A stretch of DNA of 64,000 bases from assembly GCA_037577475.1 (NCBI GenBank), contig CM075186.1, forward strand, positions 142,501 to 206,500, in the 5' to 3' direction. A program made the translations under genes and the position numbers. Below are positions 60,401 through 64,000 of the stretch, piece by piece; within the stretch, counting starts at the first letter, position 1, and every line of letters starts with the position of its first letter. This DNA is from Chaunax sp. Z400 (Eukaryota; Chordata; Actinopteri; Lophiiformes; Chaunacidae). The notes below the pieces were generated by a model, which was given only the letters and a program-made list of their open reading frames with translations, was not told where the DNA came from and ran no database searches.

Positions 60401-63400
60401 CTACTACTAGAACTACTACTACTACTAGAACTACTACTACTACCACTACCACTAGAACTACTACTACTACTTCTAGAACTACTACTACTACCACTAGAAC
60501 TACTACTACTACTACTAGAACTACCTACTACTACCACTAGAACTACTACTACTACCACTAGAACTACTACTACTACTAGAACTACTACTACTACTACTAC
60601 TACTAGAACTACTACTAGAACTACTACTAGTACTACTACCACTAGAACTACTACTACTGCTACATGTAGTCTATGGCCTTCCGTGATGCTGCTATTAATT
60701 CTTATGAGGAGGGGGTGGGGCCTTCCATTGTTAACCAGGCTGTAGGACGAATCAAGGATCTGGAAATATCAGATTGGTTTTTCTACTTTAAACTCATTAA
60801 AAATCAAACCTGCTTTATGTTGATGTTAATGAGCTGAGAGACTGTTTACATTCAGGTGGTTTAAATCAGCTGTGATGATGTCACACCTTCAGCCGGTAGG
60901 AGACCTTCTCTTTCTCTGAACAGATCCGTAGAAGTTCTCGTATGGACCTGAGGGGACACATATTAGAAGCAGGATGTGACATGTGTGATGTAACAGGAGA
61001 CGGTGGCGAGCGGAGTTTGGTGTCATCTCCTCTCTGACAGGAAACCCAACCTGTTTGTGTCAGCTGGTCTAGTGTTGGTGAACCGCTGTCAAGTGACAAG
61101 TCTCATAATAAACAATAAATAAATAAACATAATGAGACTCATTTGGACCCAGCAGCTCGTCGTTCCTGAAGGAGGATTTTAAAGGTGTGTAAAAGCTTCA
61201 GACCCTCCAGGATATAAATCTGACCGGTTTCTCTTGACTCGCCTGTTTCTGATAGAATCTTTTCACACGTCAGTTCAGGAAATCTGAAACGCTTTGGTTT
61301 GGTTTGGGCGTGTCAGTAAGAGAACTTTAACCTCCTGTCATTGAACTCATTGCATTGCATTATTATTATTGCAGCCAAACTCGTAACCATAGTGGGCGGA
61401 GCTGATAGTGGCGCTCACCACCATGTGGAGGAGAAGAACATCAAATATTGAGATCGTTACAGATTCAGTCCCTAAAATTAACTCTTTCTTCTTCCGACAG
61501 GACAGGAGACAATTCTGGCTTCATGTCAATCACCGTTAGCTGCTGCTGGAGGATGTTTCCAGAACTAAGATGGTGTCTGTTGTAAAGACAGATTTATATG
61601 TTGATATGGTGGTGGTGTGAAAGCATTTGGACACATGGGTCACATGTGAGACGTGAGCGGCTCTGACCTGATGTTGACTCCAGGGTTTTCTCTGCTGCCC
61701 ATCATGGTGTACGTCTTCCCTGAGCCAGTTTGTCCATAGGCCAATATGCAGATGTTATATCCGTCCACACAGGACGAGATCACCGGCAGAGTTCCTGCAA
61801 ACACGTCCTCCTGCAGGAAAGAACCAGAAAAGATCTCAGAAGGTAAAAACGTTTCCTCAGGACTGGGTCACATGGTTGGAATCAGCATCAAAATGTTTCA
61901 AACAACATCAGGTCATATGGCAGATGTAGAATCACACTAGAGCTGCAGATATTGCAATAACTGACTTTCATTATCGATATATCGTTTACTCTGTAAAATG
62001 AAAACAAATAGTTAAAAATATTGATCACAGAGAAACAACACTGAAACAATCAATTGTTTTTGACTGAAAACTAATTTTCTTTGAATCTACTCGGTTCAGA
62101 AGGGTTGGAGAGGTCCAGGTAAGTCTTACCTGTGTGCTGCTCTGAGGGTAGACCTTGTCAAACTGGAACTTCTTCCTGCTCCCCTTCTGGACGACCACCA
62201 TCTCCTGGTCATCGATTGTCTCCAGACAGGAGCCGGAGCTCGATGTCTTCCTGCAGCGACAGAACACCCGGATGTTTCCCTGCAGCTCCAGAAGCTTGTT
62301 GTACAGACTCTTCCTCTCCACTGCCTCCTTCCGGTAGAGGGACCTCAGCTCTTCCACCTCCTCAGCCACCTCCTGCTCCACCAGGTTCAACCTACCCGCA
62401 GCAGCCTTCAGCTGCTCCAGCTGGTTCTTCATGTCAGTCAGCATCTGCCGAACTGTGGATCGGAGCTGCTTGTTGGACACATTCAGCTCATGCGTCAGAC
62501 GGCTCACCTGCCGGAGTTGGTCAGGCTCCATGGTGGGTTTGGTGATGGTTTTGGCAGGTGGAACAGCAGGAGCACGGCGGTTCAGAAGGGATCGGATCTT
62601 CTCTTGAGCCCCCTGCTGGTAGGCCTCAAGCTCGGCTAACTTCTGGTTCAGGTGCTGGACCACTTCACTGAGGTAACGTGCCTCCCTCGTCAGGGAGCTG
62701 TTCCTCTGGAGGAGATTGTCCACTTCCTTCTGTTTGGTCTGGAGTTTCTGTCTCAGATCCTCGATGACCCTGTCCCGCTCCAGGAGGGCTCTGCCAGGTT
62801 AAAGCAAGATGTTTGGTCATGAGTTGAGTAAAGCAACCTACAGCATGAGTTAACGACTAGCATGAATGAGACTGACCCAGAGTCAGTGTGCTTCTTTAAT
62901 CAACATTACAAAAAGAGGTTCACAGTAGAGTGTGAAGAGACAAGTTTAAGTATCTCATAGTTCTTCATGTCTGATTGGATAATGGAGCATGAAAAGTTCA
63001 GGTTGTTCGGTCCTGCATCAGCAGTAATGGTGGAGTAGTACCGGACCGTCCTGGTGGAGAGGGAGCTGAGTCTGAAGGCAAAGCTCTGGGTCTACCAGTA
63101 GATCTACGTTCAACCCTCACCTATGGTCATGATCTCTGGGTAGTGGCTGACAGAATGAGATAGTGGATACCAGCGGCTGAAATGATCTTCTTCTGTAGGG
63201 GGGCTGGGTTCAGACTTAGAGACAGGGGGTGGAGCTAACAGTAGATCGAGTCGCTGCTCCTTCACATCCAAAGGAGCCAGTTGTGTTGGATCCACATCTA
63301 GTTAGGATCCTCCTGGAGCCTCTCTTTGGAGGTTTTCTGGACAAATGGGAGGAAATCCTGGGGTAGACCCAGAATGCCTCAGGATCCTCCAGAAGGAACT

Positions 63401-64000
63401 GGAAAGTGTTGCTGGAGTATGTTCTGCACATGTTAGCATCTAGTTTTATTACATCTGAGCTAACAGATGACGGTCAGTTGGACTCCTCAGTGGTCTGTGA
63501 CATGCCTGGAATTTTTAGAACTATTCTGAACCGGATCAGATGCTGATCTTGTGTTTGTTGCACACCTGAAGGACTTGAGGTCGTAGGTGTAGTTGTGATC
63601 TCCGCTCAGAGACGTCTGCAGCAGGATTTCTCCGAACATGGTGAGGTAGGCAGAGATGACCTCCTCAGGGTCGTAGTTACACTGTCTGAGTGCTGCAGTG
63701 ATCTCCTTCTGGTCCACCAGACCAGGCAAGGCGGACTGGATAACAAAACCAAACACAATACACTTTTTGCTTTACATTGGGAGCTGGCCAGTACAGAGTG
63801 GGATTCAGTGGGACACACTGACATCACCCCAGAGATATGTTGATGAAGGTCACACAGAGCAACATCAGAGTTTTCCTCACCATGACCTGTTGGACTCGAG
63901 CCTTGACGAACTCCACGTTTACCTCCCACTGCAGCGGCAGCAGCAGCCAGACTCCCGACTGAGCATCCCAGAACCTGCAGACGTTCACCCGCTCCTGGAA
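57454..64000 (-). CDS. Kinesin-14 family motor, C-terminal motor type (KIF25-like), 3' part
   Basis: A minus-end-directed microtubule motor by family. Nine exons read in phase: 63881-64000 (runs off the edge), 63566-63735, 62130-62790, 61668-61810, 60887-60947, 58994-59202, 58732-58918, 58350-58445 and 57454-57603, at least 598 residues. The 661-base exon encodes a long coiled-coil stalk ending in LQGNIRVFCRCRK, the neck leading into the motor. Motor motifs follow: P-loop GQTGSGKT (61712-61735), switch I THSSRSHL across the 58994/58918 junction, switch II DLAGSER (58810-58830), and HVPYRNSKLTHLLQSCL. The usual Pro after RCR is Lys. The C-terminal tail is short, ending NKTVK. The segments PYRNSKLTHLLQ.CLSGDAK and LEIYNDSLNDLL are closest to KIF25 among kinesins I recall, but KIFC2/KIFC3-like relatives remain possible, so no symbol is given. 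Its stop is 254 bases from that of znf277. Confidence 0.9.
58035..58165. repeat. Degenerate tandem repeat (ctgctaactggtac)
   Basis: Short units such as acctgctaactggtacc and tagctgctaattggtaac repeat imperfectly about seven times in the last kinesin intron. Confidence 0.6.
58219..58255. repeat. Poly-C / CA microsatellite
   Basis: Ten C residues followed by a cacaca run in the last kinesin intron. Confidence 0.9.
59379..60130. repeat. Dispersed repeat, copy B
   Basis: It matches 237-1045 in the same orientation, with small insertions (for example an extra gtggtgacattatcattaga near 59550) and deletions. It lies in a kinesin intron. Confidence 0.75.
60241..60660. repeat. CTA/GAACTACTA microsatellite
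   Basis: About 420 bases built of actact, agaact and accact triplet units. Poly-Val and poly-Ser open frames on the minus strand are repeat artefacts. Kinesin intron. Confidence 0.96.
62985..63430 (+). mobile_element. Rex3-like LINE fragment, sense
   Basis: Phrases correspond to the Rex3 C-terminal coding region: cctgcatcagcagtaatggtgg, aaggcaaagctctgggtctacc, caaccctcacctatggtcatg, then cttcacatccaaaggagcc and gaaggaactggaaagtgttgc. Frames are broken. It lies in a kinesin intron. Confidence 0.75.

Noticed and set aside
60205..60642. Poly-Val/poly-Ser protein of 145 residues
   Set aside because: Product of the CTA/GAACTACTA microsatellite; no start context and open in several frames for the same reason.

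Overview
This window looks like euchromatic DNA from a bony fish, probably a teleost. The genes have vertebrate-style GT-AG introns and vertebrate protein sequences. The spaces between exons are filled with Rex3-like and L2/Rex1-like LINE fragments, MITE-like DNA transposons, minisatellites and microsatellites typical of fish. There are no bacterial genes, rRNA genes or CRISPR arrays. The species cannot be fixed from the sequence.

I find six protein-coding genes by exon-by-exon translation and splice-phase checking. From left to right they are: dus2 (minus, 5' half only, exons at 1218-2461); slc7a10, the Asc-1 amino-acid transporter (minus, complete, 11 exons, 7096-26169); pdcd2l (minus, complete, 2 exons, 28539-31270); immp2l (minus, complete, 5 coding exons, 34734-44053, with a non-coding 5' exon near 47058); znf277 (plus, complete, 12 exons, 48814-57199); and a C-terminal-motor kinesin of the kinesin-14 class resembling KIF25 (minus, 3' part, 57454 to the right edge). 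immp2l and znf277 are divergent, and znf277 and the kinesin converge with only 254 bases between their stop codons.

The rest is intergenic or intronic. Main non-gene blocks: a 13-bp minisatellite (4740-5447), CA/CGCA repeats (5530-5757), a PIF/Harbinger-like MITE with TAA target duplications (9566-10750), a 1.1-kb terminal-inverted-repeat element (16004-17123), a CATC-family satellite (20925-21757), a minisatellite downstream of immp2l (33215-34060), an internally deleted LINE in an immp2l intron (37190-39240), several arrays in immp2l introns, a 32-bp minisatellite in a znf277 intron (54485-55445) and CTA-type repeats in a kinesin intron (60241-60660).

The genes are housekeeping or metabolic and do not form one pathway: tRNA dihydrouridylation, neutral amino-acid transport, a PDCD2-family protein, mitochondrial signal peptide cleavage, a zinc-finger nuclear protein and a microtubule motor. 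I did not find a new defence or mobile system. The observations most worth following are tandem duplications of 5' splice sites at znf277 exon 6 (only the first is productive) and at slc7a10 exon 10 (the copies stay in frame), an inverted repeat inside the pdcd2l intron, and a shared GTCACGTG box at the starts of three genes.
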